Made by a program: the position numbers and the translations under genes. The notes beneath the pieces are model-generated. The model ran no database searches and was not told the origin of the DNA. It saw nothing but the letters and a program-made list of their open reading frames with translations. DNA of 64,000 nucleotides from Candidatus Neomarinimicrobiota bacterium. Its GTDB lineage: Bacteria > Fidelibacterota > UBA2242 > B5-G15. The stretch covers positions 122,546 to 186,545 of the forward strand of contig JACDNV010000005.1 of the NCBI GenBank assembly GCA_017656425.1. Reading direction: 5' to 3'. Within the stretch, counting starts at the first letter, position 1, and each line of letters starts with the position of its first letter. Positions 10,243-19,004 of this stretch are shown here, piece after piece.

Positions 10243-13200
10243 TTTGTTATCAGAATTTTAATAATCTTCGATTCTTCTCTTCCTGCCCCTGTTGCTTTTA
10301 CTACGGCAAAGTAAACACCATTTTGGATTCTTGATGTATCCCATTTTAGTTCATTATAATCATTCAGCAGTGGGATTTCGCATTTTAACTCATCTATTTT
10401 ATTACCGGCTAAATCAAAAACTTTTACACTAATCTTACAGGGTTGACTGTTTACAAAAAACCTTATATTTGTGCTATTACCTTTAACAGGATTGGGCCAG
10501 TTGTATACCTTATCCCAGTCTAATAGATTTTTGATACTTAGAATATGGAAGGTTGAAACATATTTCTGATGATAGTTTCTTTCGAAACTGCTCCCACTAC
10601 ATCTCCATTCGTATCCTGTCTCCTTTCCTTTACCAATCTCAATGCAATTGACTTTAGTTGAGTCACTTGAGACAGTTAAATAAAACCATTTTTCGTTGGA
10701 ATTGAAAATAGCATCCTTGGCATGAAAGCTGCTACCAATTGCGATTGGATGAAGATTAATAAGGTTTCCAGAGTGGCTATATCTAAATATTCCCACATCT
10801 TGCATTTTTACAATGATGTCCATGATGTTGTCATTATCAACATCAGCGGTAAGTATCTGTGGAGAAAAATTATAATTTGCATACAAACTTGATGGCTCTA
10901 TTGGAAAATTCCCCTCAACTATTAGTTTTTCATTATATGCATATATATTATTGTTTGAAAGCAAAATAATTTCGATAGAGGAATCGCCATCAACATCGGC
11001 AAGTGCTGTAGCATCTATTTCTTTATTTAGATTAATCGTACTGTATTTTGAATTTGTTGAATCTACATCCAGAATCAGTGTTAAATTTTCTCCATTTGAT
11101 AGTATGAGATCGATATTCTCATTTTTATTTATGAATCCTGAAAGTAGGCTTATACTATCTAGCGAATCGGTCATTTCTGGTAATTGCCGTATTAATTTGA
11201 TATTTGTGTCAATTTTTACAATATTACCGTTAACTGTAATACCATAAATACTGATATTACTATTTTTACTAAATCCAGTAATTTTAACTAATTTTTCTTC
11301 CGTAGAGATTTTATTCTCATTATTTGCATTAATATTAAAATAAATTAATGAATCTTCCGTTGCAAATGCAAGTCTGTTACCTATCAGTGTTACGTTTGAT
11401 GAAATATTTGTATTGGTAAGAGTGAATACCTTGTGATCAGTAAACATTACCGTCTCATTTGCATTAACCTGATATTTAAAAAGATGCCAAATGTTGGAGG
11501 ATTTTACTACTATTAATATTAGATTGTCTTTGACAATAATGGGTTTTATTTCGGATATACTTTTTGATACCAGTGATGTAAAAGGTGCAGACGTTATTCT
11601 TTTTCCATTAATATTATATAAGTATATAGAGTCCGAAAGAGCTATGACGTAGCTTCTGCCATATATTTTTATAATTGCCGGTTCACTGAGTAGTTTTTTA
11701 TTTATATTTATTAATGAAACTTTATTATCAAACATTATTCTGAATGTCATCACTTCGCCTGAATTTCCTATACTGTCTATACGTATTCCAGTGTAGGAAT
11801 ATGTATTACTCTTTGTTGATGGGTTGGTAAAATCGGCGAATCCGATGGTTTTTAAGGAATCCCTCGGATAGTCTGGATTTAGATGGAAAAATCCTTCATT
11901 TCCAGCAAACCATGGGTCAAAATACCATCCGATTGGTATGTCAGGGTTGTTTAGAGTTACATCAAAACTCAATAAATCTTCAAATCCAATTTGCTGGGCT
12001 CCATCTGCTTCTTCTAAATCGATCCCTCGCAAATCTCTATTGTTGTTTATACTTAATGTTTTATAATTTTCTTTTATAATTCCTTCGTCAATATGCCAGA
12101 TTAAAAGCCCTGATCCTGGTAATCCAACATCATATCTCGGTACGGATGTTAGTACACCACTTTTTTTTGAAAATTTTGCATCGATTGAGTCTTTTATATA
12201 GGGAAGAATCGATGGATATTCTTTCTTACCTGATTTAAGGTAATCTCTATACATCATGCTGTCAATAGTAATACCTTGTCTTGTTTGTGAGCATCTATTT
12301 TCGATAAGAAAATACTCTTTCTCATTAATTGGTACAAGCCAAACCGTGGTATCAGAGTATGATTCAGCATGCTTAAGGATAACAGATACATTGCTTGTTG
12401 CTATAGCTGGTTTTTCCCAACCAAGGAATATTCTTTCCCATGCCGATGGTATTGATGGTACCAGTCCATTTAAGTTTACAGAACCCTGGTCCATAAGAGC
12501 GAATTTTCCCACCCCGGATACACCGCTTTCGGTGTCATACAGCGCGGGTAATCCAATAGCATACCCGAACATTAGAGCGAAGATACCATTTAGTCCGATC
12601 TGGAACTCGCATAAATCACTATATCCAGCAAAAATTTCTTCAGCTTCTGGATATAGGATATGATTTTCTGTTTCTGGTAAAATTATTCCCTTATTTATTA
12701 AAAGAGTGCCGTTATCAACTGGTATTCCACTGTAGTAGGTTTCGTTGATATAGCTATTGAAATCTTCCGGTCTTAGGTAGACTGATGGTATATCATAAGG
12801 AGTAGGATCAAGAGTGATTGTGAAGTCCTGCCCAACTCCGGCATGGAATACCACAACCAAATCATAGTTTGAGAAATCTATATCTTCATCTGCTGCCTCA
12901 ACTGCATCTATAAAGAGTTCTGTCAATCTGATATCGATAGAGTCTTTTTTATCAAACGGGTGATAGTAGGACATTTTATGTTTTAATCTATATGCTTCAT
13001 TCTCCCCCTCTGGATATACGTGGGAATTGAGAGTATCTATATATAGTTTGCCACGAGAAACATGATAATAATAGTTTGATAGTGCTCTTATATGGTCAAG
13101 GAAATATTGTTTGTTATGTGGAGGAGGGTCTACGACAATTGGACATTCCATTTCACTATTAAATAAAAACCTGCCATTACCTGTTGTACTTGGATCATCA

Positions 13201-13370
13201 TCCTCTAAAAACTCTACACGTATTGCACATATTTTAATTGTTCCAATTGGATTTATTGTATTTTGTGTAAAATCTTTCACAGTTAACGGTGAAAAGGAAT
13301 TCAAATCAAGGGGGTAGATAATATTTAAGTGTAACGCTATTAAAATTATGCTCAAATAAAATTTCTTCAT
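10239..13370 (-). CDS. Secreted M6-peptidase-like protein without catalytic motif, with C-terminal sorting-type domain
   Basis: A 1043-residue secreted protein with a signal peptide. Residues about 40-330 follow the immune-inhibitor-A (M6) metalloprotease fold: IRVEFLED, the YYYHVSRGKL segment, YDLVVVFHAG and GLPALYDTESG. In M6 enzymes HExGH precedes GLPDLYD. Here the corresponding residues 266-270 read LMFGY, so both zinc histidines and the catalytic Glu are gone. The middle contains FG-GAP-like units (ALADVDGDSSIEI, TADVDNDNIMDI). Residues about 955-1043 form a FlgD/type-A sorting-like Ig domain (WPNPVKG, VFDLAGNKIDEL, NGVYFAVVK). It likely acts as a surface protein rather than a protease. 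Confidence 0.8.
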   Translation of the reverse strand: MKKFYLSIILIALHLNIIYPLDLNSFSPLTVKDFTQNTINPIGTIKICAIRVEFLEDDDPSTTGNGRFLFNSEMECPIVVDPPPHNKQYFLDHIRALSNYYYHVSRGKLYIDTLNSHVYPEGENEAYRLKHKMSYYHPFDKKDSIDIRLTELFIDAVEAADEDIDFSNYDLVVVFHAGVGQDFTITLDPTPYDIPSVYLRPEDFNSYINETYYSGIPVDNGTLLINKGIILPETENHILYPEAEEIFAGYSDLCEFQIGLNGIFALMFGYAIGLPALYDTESGVSGVGKFALMDQGSVNLNGLVPSIPSAWERIFLGWEKPAIATSNVSVILKHAESYSDTTVWLVPINEKEYFLIENRCSQTRQGITIDSMMYRDYLKSGKKEYPSILPYIKDSIDAKFSKKSGVLTSVPRYDVGLPGSGLLIWHIDEGIIKENYKTLSINNNRDLRGIDLEEADGAQQIGFEDLLSFDVTLNNPDIPIGWYFDPWFAGNEGFFHLNPDYPRDSLKTIGFADFTNPSTKSNTYSYTGIRIDSIGNSGEVMTFRIMFDNKVSLININKKLLSEPAIIKIYGRSYVIALSDSIYLYNINGKRITSAPFTSLVSKSISEIKPIIVKDNLILIVVKSSNIWHLFKYQVNANETVMFTDHKVFTLTNTNISSNVTLIGNRLAFATEDSLIYFNINANNENKISTEEKLVKITGFSKNSNISIYGITVNGNIVKIDTNIKLIRQLPEMTDSLDSISLLSGFINKNENIDLILSNGENLTLILDVDSTNSKYSTINLNKEIDATALADVDGDSSIEIILLSNNNIYAYNEKLIVEGNFPIEPSSLYANYNFSPQILTADVDNDNIMDIIVKMQDVGIFRYSHSGNLINLHPIAIGSSFHAKDAIFNSNEKWFYLTVSSDSTKVNCIEIGKGKETGYEWRCSGSSFERNYHQKYVSTFHILSIKNLLDWDKVYNWPNPVKGNSTNIRFFVNSQPCKISVKVFDLAGNKIDELKCEIPLLNDYNELKWDTSRIQNGVYFAVVKATGAGREESKIIKILITK

Positions 13371-13420
13371 ATATTGTCCAAATTTTAAATTGGGTTAGCA
13401 AGTATTTGTTTAATTGTCCA

Positions 13421-14650
13421 CTAAAATTTTATGTTTAAGGAAAATAACATAGTATTCTGTCTTGGATGTCCTGGGTCACCCCACGTATAACCAAAATCAA
13501 AGGACATCCCTGCATATTTTAAACCAACACCATATGTTGGAACGGGATATTTACCTTTCATGACAATTTTTCCAGCATAGTCATATAAGAACCCTGTACG
13601 AATGGCGAACATATCTGAATACCAATATTCAATTCCAAAGTTATATACTATGGATTCAAGTTCTTTTTTAAATGAGCCATCATTTGTATTGCCATCTTCG
13701 TCTTCTTCTCCTATTCCATCCGCTTCTGAATCGTAAACTAATAACCAGTCATCAATCCAGGAGGTAAAAAGTGCAATATACCATGGATCAGAATGTGCAG
13801 TTTCTCTTCGTCCATCTTTATTGTAGTCTCCACCTGGCCTCGGGCGGCCACTTTTATCGTAACCGCCAACTTTTCCATCGCCATCAATATCTCTATCAGG
13901 ATATGAGGCTACCAATAGTTTGTTGATATCAAATGCTATATTTATTTTATTATATTTGTTTCCGAGTGTATAGGCAAATCCTAATTTCAAATTTGTGGGC
14001 ATTGGATCAGCCTGATTCACATCGATAAAGGCAATTTTAGAACCTATGTTGGAAATAGAAAAACCAAAATTCAAATTATCTGTTAAAACATTTTTCTTTA
14101 AATAGCCGAAGTCAAATCCAATATTAGAGGAATATCCTTTGCCCTTTTCTCTCCCTGCTAATATATCAGTAAGGTGCTGATGTATGAGTTTGACACTCAG
14201 TCCGATAGAAGTGTATCTATTTATTTGGGAGCCATATGATAGTGTTACAGCGAAGACATATGATGCAAACGTACCGAGATATTTACCCCGTTCATCAGTT
14301 GCTATTTGCTTCCCAAGGTTCATCATTATTATATGTGCGCCGAAGGTGCCCCAGTATTTTTGGTGATAATATCCACCGACATAATCATAATAAATGTCTG
14401 AAGCAAGATTTGGTAGCCATTGTGTATGCATTAAGCCAATGGACTTCCCTCTGAGGAAGCCAAGACCGGCGGGATTGTAGTAGCTAGCGTATGCATCATT
14501 GGCTATTGCTACATTTGCTTCCCCCATGCCGTCTGCTCTCGCACCGGGGTTTATAAGTAGCCATATAGCTCCTGCCTGACTCTGGCTATAAGAAAAGTTG
14601 AAAAGTAAAATTAAACTTATCGCTACAAATAATATCTTCAAGTATTTCAT
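13421..14650 (-). CDS. PorV/PorQ family outer membrane protein
   Basis: A 409-residue barrel protein with a signal peptide (cleavage near SYSQ). The mature start has the PorV/PorQ hallmark INPGARADGMGEANVAIAND followed by YYNPAGLGFL. PorV is the outer-membrane shuttle of type IX secretion and binds C-terminal sorting domains, consistent with the sorting-type domain of the next gene. Around residue 250 an Asp-rich insertion (DRDIDGDGKVGGYD, DYNKDGRRE) and a second acidic loop (DGIGEEDEDGNTNDG) look like calcium-binding loops. It ends with strand FSLNIKF. It is 50 bases upstream of the M6-like gene. Confidence 0.82.
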   Translation of the reverse strand: MKYLKILFVAISLILLFNFSYSQSQAGAIWLLINPGARADGMGEANVAIANDAYASYYNPAGLGFLRGKSIGLMHTQWLPNLASDIYYDYVGGYYHQKYWGTFGAHIIMMNLGKQIATDERGKYLGTFASYVFAVTLSYGSQINRYTSIGLSVKLIHQHLTDILAGREKGKGYSSNIGFDFGYLKKNVLTDNLNFGFSISNIGSKIAFIDVNQADPMPTNLKLGFAYTLGNKYNKINIAFDINKLLVASYPDRDIDGDGKVGGYDKSGRPRPGGDYNKDGRRETAHSDPWYIALFTSWIDDWLLVYDSEADGIGEEDEDGNTNDGSFKKELESIVYNFGIEYWYSDMFAIRTGFLYDYAGKIVMKGKYPVPTYGVGLKYAGMSFDFGYTWGDPGHPRQNTMLFSLNIKF

Positions 14651-14663
14651 TTTATAACCTCGC

Positions 14664-14695
14664 TAAAAAAAACCGAATGCTCTCTTGACATTCGG
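14664..14695 (-). terminator. Intrinsic terminator downstream of the cobalamin adenosyltransferase gene
   Basis: On the minus strand a perfect 7-bp stem (CCGAATG/CATTCGG, arms 14689-14695 and 14673-14679) with a nine-base loop is followed by eight T residues. It lies about 180 bases after the cobO stop and just before the porV-like start, so it ends the upstream transcript and could also attenuate the downstream gene. Confidence 0.75.
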
Positions 14696-14875
14696 TGGGC
14701 TGTAGATTTTCTAGCTCAATTTAACAATAAATTAAACTCTTCCTCCAAAATTACAAGTCGAAATTATGAGATTTTTTTTCAACAATCAAGACTTTTAGAC
14801 TCTATTCAAATTGCAAGCAATTATAAAAACTAAATATATGTTATTATTGTTCCAGCTTGTACTTTTCAACATTTT

Positions 14876-15391
14876 TTAATATTCGAATCCTTTCCTCGCT
14901 CTTATTCCTCTTTTAAAATAATGTTTAATTTCTTTCATTTCTGTGACAAGGTCTGCCATTTCTATTAATTCTTGTGGAGCGTATCTACCAGTTAGCACTA
15001 TATCGGTATTTTCGTCTCTTGCCTTTAATAGATTAATTACTTCTTTTACATTGATCAATTTTAAATGCAGTGCCATATTAATCTCATCAAGTATGATAAG
15101 TTTGAATTCTCTGGATAAGATTTTTTCCCTAACATTTTCCAATCCCTTCCAGGCTCTTTCTATGTCTTTTTGTGATATTATTTTAGTTGTTATGAAATTT
15201 TTACCGCCAAATTGTTCAATTAAAATATTGTTGAACCTTTGGAGTGCTTTGATTTCACTGTATTTTCCAGTTTTTAAAAATTGAGCAATGTAAACCTTGA
15301 ATCCCGCCCCTGCAGCTCTAATTGCCATCCCTATTGCTGCTGTTGTTTTTCCCTTGCCTTCTCCAGTGTATATGTAAATATAACCAGCCAT
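14876..15391 (-). CDS. cobO: Cob(I)yrinic acid a,c-diamide adenosyltransferase (CobA/CobO/BtuR type)
   Basis: Corrinoid adenosyltransferase of 171 residues that transfers adenosine from ATP to cob(I)alamin. The P-loop GEGKGKTTAA is at residues 10-19. The family elements FLKTGKYSE and LIILDEINMAL (Walker B) follow, and LTGRYAPQELIEMADLVTEM is typical of the C-terminal part. No other cobalamin genes are in the window, so it may serve salvage. It is divergently oriented to the lipoprotein gene and ends upstream of an intrinsic terminator. Confidence 0.93.
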   Translation of the reverse strand: MAGYIYIYTGEGKGKTTAAIGMAIRAAGAGFKVYIAQFLKTGKYSEIKALQRFNNILIEQFGGKNFITTKIISQKDIERAWKGLENVREKILSREFKLIILDEINMALHLKLINVKEVINLLKARDENTDIVLTGRYAPQELIEMADLVTEMKEIKHYFKRGIRARKGFEY

Positions 15392-15473
15392 TATAAAAAC
15401 AATTTTATTTCATTGTAATTTACACCTAAAATTTTAATTTTAATATTGAGATATTTAAAACGATGTGCTTAAT

Positions 15474-16100
15474 ATGGTTAAAAAAATTATATCAACAATT
15501 GTCTTGACTAATTTAGTTATAATGCTAAGCCAATGCTCTACCCATGCCGTTATTACCACTGAGCCATTGGAAAAGGGCTCAGTGGTAAAAGGTATATCTT
15601 GGTCGATTGAAAATATTACTCCAGTCTTATTTTACAAGTATGGTCTAAGCGAAAAGAGTGACATTGGTATCAGGATAGGACTGCCAATCTATGGAACGGG
15701 AGTAGATTTTTCATATACGGTTTTTAATACTGAAAAGAGGAGAGAAATTATTAATTTTGCTTATTCAATTAATTCCAATTCAAATTTTGATTTTACATAT
15801 TATAGTATAAGAAAGATTAAAGCTTCTTTGATAAAATCTTTATACAGTGGATTTAGGTTGATGTACATTCCTTATGGTATAACTGGAGGTAGGAGTTTCA
15901 GATTTGGTTTCCTCGCTGGTGTAGTAATAAAAAAAGCTGGTTTTGAGTGCGGATATTTTCATGATTTTGAAAAAGGGCAACCAGCTGAAAAAATCTTTAA
16001 TATAAAACCAAGTATACCTTATGCTATTACTGATTTTGGATTTCCTACTGAATATTCAAGAATAGTGGGTATAAGTCTGATTATTTATTACATATTTTAG
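15474..16100 (+). CDS. Putative lipoprotein with barrel-like strands
   Basis: A protein of 208 residues with a hydrophobic N terminus and a lipobox LSQC with Cys21. The rest is rich in alternating aromatic and hydrophobic residues (GIRIGLPIYGTGVDFSYTV, FRFGFLAGVVIKKAGF), consistent with beta strands of a small envelope protein. A GTG three codons upstream (15465) is an alternative start, and I prefer the ATG because it gives a normal signal peptide. No recognised family. A perfect 13-bp hairpin lies within codons 27-39. It is upstream of htrA on the same strand. Confidence 0.6.
   Translation: MVKKIISTIVLTNLVIMLSQCSTHAVITTEPLEKGSVVKGISWSIENITPVLFYKYGLSEKSDIGIRIGLPIYGTGVDFSYTVFNTEKRREIINFAYSINSNSNFDFTYYSIRKIKASLIKSLYSGFRLMYIPYGITGGRSFRFGFLAGVVIKKAGFECGYFHDFEKGQPAEKIFNIKPSIPYAITDFGFPTEYSRIVGISLIIYYIF
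15553..15588 (+). promoter_or_regulatory. Perfect hairpin inside the lipoprotein coding region
   Basis: Arms TTACCACTGAGCC (15553-15565) and GGCTCAGTGGTAA (15576-15588) are perfectly complementary over 13 bp with a ten-base loop. It sits right after the signal-peptide codons. There is no T run after it, so it is not a standard terminator. A role in RNA stability or translation is inference. Confidence 0.55.
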
Positions 16101-16131
16101 ATGTCCAGTTTTTAACATGTTAATTGCAGAA

Positions 16132-16158
16132 TTGTCAAAGCTATTGTTCTGGTATAAT
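16132..16158 (+). promoter_or_regulatory. Candidate promoter of the HtrA gene
   Basis: TATAAT at 16153-16158 is preceded by TGG, an extended -10 arrangement, and TTGTCA lies at 16132-16137 with a 15-base spacer, slightly short. It is 66 bases upstream of the ATG. This is the best sigma-70-like match in the intergenic region. Confidence 0.5.
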
Positions 16159-16224
16159 TTTTGTCATCGGAACCATTGTGTTTTTTAATGGTTGAAATTT
16201 AGTTGAAATGTGGAGGAAAATACA

Positions 16225-17748
16225 ATGAAGAGAATATTTTTACTTTCCTTAATATTAATTATACTAGTTGGTATAGGTTTCTATACAGGCACAATTTATG
16301 GCAAGAAAAATTCAGATCCTATTGTGATTTATGAGAATTCATCGGTCCCCTCAGCAAGTTTTGTAAATGCCAGTATGGATATGTCAACTACTCAAAGTGA
16401 AGAAGCTATTGCTCAGAGTATTAACAATATATTTACTCGAGTATCCCAAAGGGCAATACCAGCGGTTGTTACAATTATCACAGAAAAAGTTATAAGGAGA
16501 AAAGTTGTAAATCCCTTTTTCCCTGAGTTCGATGAGGAGTGGTTCTGGAGATTTTTCGGTCCAATGCCTGAAACCGAAATGAAAGGTACTATTCTTGGCT
16601 CTGGGGTAATAGTAAATGAGAAGGGATATATTCTGACTAATAACCACGTAGTAGAGAAAGGGGAAAAAATACATGTTAGATTAATAAATAATAAAGAATA
16701 CGAAGCTGAGGTAGTTGGGACGGACCCCCCAACAGACCTAGCTGTCTTGAAAATTGATGCAAGGGGCTTGAAGTTTCTACCGTTTGGTAATTCGGATTCT
16801 CTGAAGACTGGTGAGTGGGTCCTTGCTATTGGATGCCCTTTATCTGAAAATCTTGCTCATACTGTAACAGCTGGGATTGTCAGTGCGAAAGGACGAAGCA
16901 ATATAATTAATCCAAGAAATTATGAATATTTTATTCAAACTGATGCAGCAATAAATCCCGGTAACAGTGGTGGAGCCCTTGTTAATTTAAGAGGCGAACT
17001 GGTAGGAATTAATACGGCTATTGCTACGAGTGGTGGTAATCCAGGAAACATCGGAATTGGCTTTGCTATCCCAATAAATCTGGCAAGAAAGGTGATGAAA
17101 GATCTGATCGAAAAGGGGAAGGTAGCTAGGGCATGGCTTGGTGTGTGGATTCAGGATGTGGATGATAAAATTGCAAGGTCAATGAAACTTAACGTCCCGA
17201 AAGGAGCACTTATAAGTAAAGTTGAGAAAGGTAGTCCTGCAGATAAAGCGGGTTTGGAAGTAGGTGATATCATTATAGAATTTGATGGGAAAAAGGTAAA
17301 GAATTCGTCGCAGCTAAGAACTCTGGTGGCAAATTCCGAGCCTGGTAGTGAAAAGAAGTTGGTAATTATTAGAAATGGAAAAGAAAGAGAGCTAAAAGTA
17401 AAACTTGCGGAGTTGCCAGAAGAAAAGTTATTAACATCGGGAGAGGAAAGGAGCGAAACAAAACTTGGATTTACCGTCTCAAATATTACTGAGGAATTAG
17501 CTAAAAAATATGATATTGATCCTGATGAAGAAGGGGTAATCATCACTTCTATAGAAAGTAGAAGTCAGGCGGCAAAAGTTTTAAGACCAGGAGATATTAT
17601 CAAAAGAGTTGGCAATAAAGTAATAGATAATGTGAAGGAATTTAATGAGGCGGTTGAGAGCGCAGATACAGAAGTTTTACTTTTTCTCGCCAAAAGAAGT
17701 GAGAATACATTTTTCGTAACAATAGATAATCCGTATAAGAAGAAATAA
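16225..17748 (+). CDS. degP: HtrA/DegP family periplasmic serine protease with two PDZ domains
   Basis: Serine protease and chaperone of envelope quality control. An N-terminal hydrophobic segment (residues 4-25) exports or anchors it. The trypsin-like domain carries His141 in TNNHVV, Asp171 in PPTDLAVLKI and Ser248 in NPGNSGGAL, a complete triad. Two PDZ domains follow (from about 285 with WLGVWIQDV, and from about 405 with LGFTVSNIT). I start at ATG 16225 because TGGAGGAAAA precedes it at good spacing, whereas the frame opens earlier at a GTG that overlaps this site. A rho-independent terminator follows. Confidence 0.95.
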   Translation: MKRIFLLSLILIILVGIGFYTGTIYGKKNSDPIVIYENSSVPSASFVNASMDMSTTQSEEAIAQSINNIFTRVSQRAIPAVVTIITEKVIRRKVVNPFFPEFDEEWFWRFFGPMPETEMKGTILGSGVIVNEKGYILTNNHVVEKGEKIHVRLINNKEYEAEVVGTDPPTDLAVLKIDARGLKFLPFGNSDSLKTGEWVLAIGCPLSENLAHTVTAGIVSAKGRSNIINPRNYEYFIQTDAAINPGNSGGALVNLRGELVGINTAIATSGGNPGNIGIGFAIPINLARKVMKDLIEKGKVARAWLGVWIQDVDDKIARSMKLNVPKGALISKVEKGSPADKAGLEVGDIIIEFDGKKVKNSSQLRTLVANSEPGSEKKLVIIRNGKERELKVKLAELPEEKLLTSGEERSETKLGFTVSNITEELAKKYDIDPDEEGVIITSIESRSQAAKVLRPGDIIKRVGNKVIDNVKEFNEAVESADTEVLLFLAKRSENTFFVTIDNPYKKK

Positions 17749-17773
17749 GATAAAAAATTAAGGTTGTAATTAT

Positions 17774-17800
17774 GAGGCTCCAGTGGAGAGCCTCTTTTTA
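17774..17800 (+). terminator. Intrinsic terminator after the HtrA gene
   Basis: GAGGCTC (17774-17780) pairs perfectly with GAGCCTC (17788-17794) over 7 bp with a seven-base loop, followed by TTTTTA. It lies 25 bases after the htrA stop codon. Confidence 0.85.
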
Positions 17801-17908
17801 TGTTTGTCATGTAAACACTTGTAATATTTAATTAAAAATTACTTAAATTTAATGGCTATATTGTATATTTTCATTTTTTGATTTTTAATCATTTAGTAGG
17901 AGTATAAA

Positions 17909-18763
17909 ATGAAAAAGTTAGCGATAATAGGCGGAACAGGATTTTACGAATTTGAAGGTTTAATAATAAAGGATAGTATCAGGGTTGATACTCCCTTTGG
18001 TGAACCTTCCAGCGATTTTATACTTGGAGAGGTAAATGGTAAGGAGGTTTTGTTTTTACCTCGTCATGGTAGAGGTCATAGAATATTACCATCTAAGATA
18101 AATTATAGAGCAAATATTTACGGATTGAAAAAACTTGGTGTAACTCACGTTGTGTCAATTTCTGCTGTTGGAAGTTTTAAAGAGGAAATTAAGCCAGGTT
18201 CGATTGTGATTGTGGATCAGTTTTTTGATAGAACAAAAAGCTCCATCAATAATACATTTTTTGATGAAGGAATTGCAGTTCATGTAGCTTTTTCTGATCC
18301 TGTATGTCCTGTGTTATTTAAAACTCTTGGGGATATAGCCAGAAGAATTGGAATTGATTATCATCTTGGTGGGACGTATTTAAATATGGAAGGTCCCGCT
18401 TTTTCAACGAGAGCTGAATCGCGGGTATATAAATCATGGGGTATGGATGTTATCGGGATGACAAATATATATGAGGCAAGACTTTGCAGGGAAGCAGAAC
18501 TGCATTTTGCAACTGTTGCACAGGTAACAGATTATGATAGTTGGAGGGAGGAGTTTGTGGATGTGCCAACTGTCCTAGAAAATCTAAAAAGGTCTGCATC
18601 AATTTCGAAGAGACTTTTAGAAATGTTTATAAGAGAGTTTCCTCCTGATGGTGAATGTGAATGTGAAAATTCTCTTAAAAATGCGATAGTTACAGATTTA
18701 ACTTTGCTTGATGAAAATCAAAAATCCAAATATGAGCTATTATTAAAAAAATATTTTAATTGA
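17909..18763 (+). CDS. mtnP: S-methyl-5'-thioadenosine phosphorylase
   Basis: Purine nucleoside phosphorylase-family enzyme cleaving methylthioadenosine to adenine and methylthioribose-1-phosphate. The N terminus LAIIGGTGFYEFEGL and PRHGRGHRILPSKINYRANIYGLK are characteristic of MtnP, as are SAVGSFKEEIKPGSIVIVDQFFDRT and the substrate segment NMEGPAFSTRAES followed by IGMTN. Length 284 residues is normal. A TAGGAG precedes the ATG. With metK and ahcY about 9 kb downstream it covers SAM by-product recycling. No mtnA-type gene is in view. Confidence 0.94.
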   Translation: MKKLAIIGGTGFYEFEGLIIKDSIRVDTPFGEPSSDFILGEVNGKEVLFLPRHGRGHRILPSKINYRANIYGLKKLGVTHVVSISAVGSFKEEIKPGSIVIVDQFFDRTKSSINNTFFDEGIAVHVAFSDPVCPVLFKTLGDIARRIGIDYHLGGTYLNMEGPAFSTRAESRVYKSWGMDVIGMTNIYEARLCREAELHFATVAQVTDYDSWREEFVDVPTVLENLKRSASISKRLLEMFIREFPPDGECECENSLKNAIVTDLTLLDENQKSKYELLLKKYFN

Positions 18764-18767
18764 TAAA

Positions 18768-18992
18768 ATGTTGCAAGAAATGGGGAAAATAATTATAACC
18801 TTTGGTATTATTTTAATTTTAATCGGTTTATTTTTGTCTATAGGGGGCAAGATTCCATTTATAAACAAGCTGGGTCATCTTCCCGGCGATATATTCATAA
18901 AGAGGGATAACTTTGTTTTCTATTTTCCAATTACGACTTGTGTATTGATTAGTTTGGTTTTATTCATATTGTTTAACATATTTAGGAGATAG
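18768..18992 (+). CDS. DUF2905 family small membrane protein
   Basis: A protein of 74 residues with two transmembrane helices separated by the motif GGKIPFINKLGHLPGDIFIKRDNFVFYFP, which defines DUF2905 (the LGxLPGDI and YFPI residues are the conserved part). An internal ATG at 18780 is an alternative start that would fit the family length of about 70. It is packed between mtnP (4 bases) and ileS (12 bases) and is probably co-transcribed. No function is known for the family. Confidence 0.85.
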   Translation: MLQEMGKIIITFGIILILIGLFLSIGGKIPFINKLGHLPGDIFIKRDNFVFYFPITTCVLISLVLFILFNIFRR

Positions 18993-19004
18993 TGGAGGGA
19001 AGTA

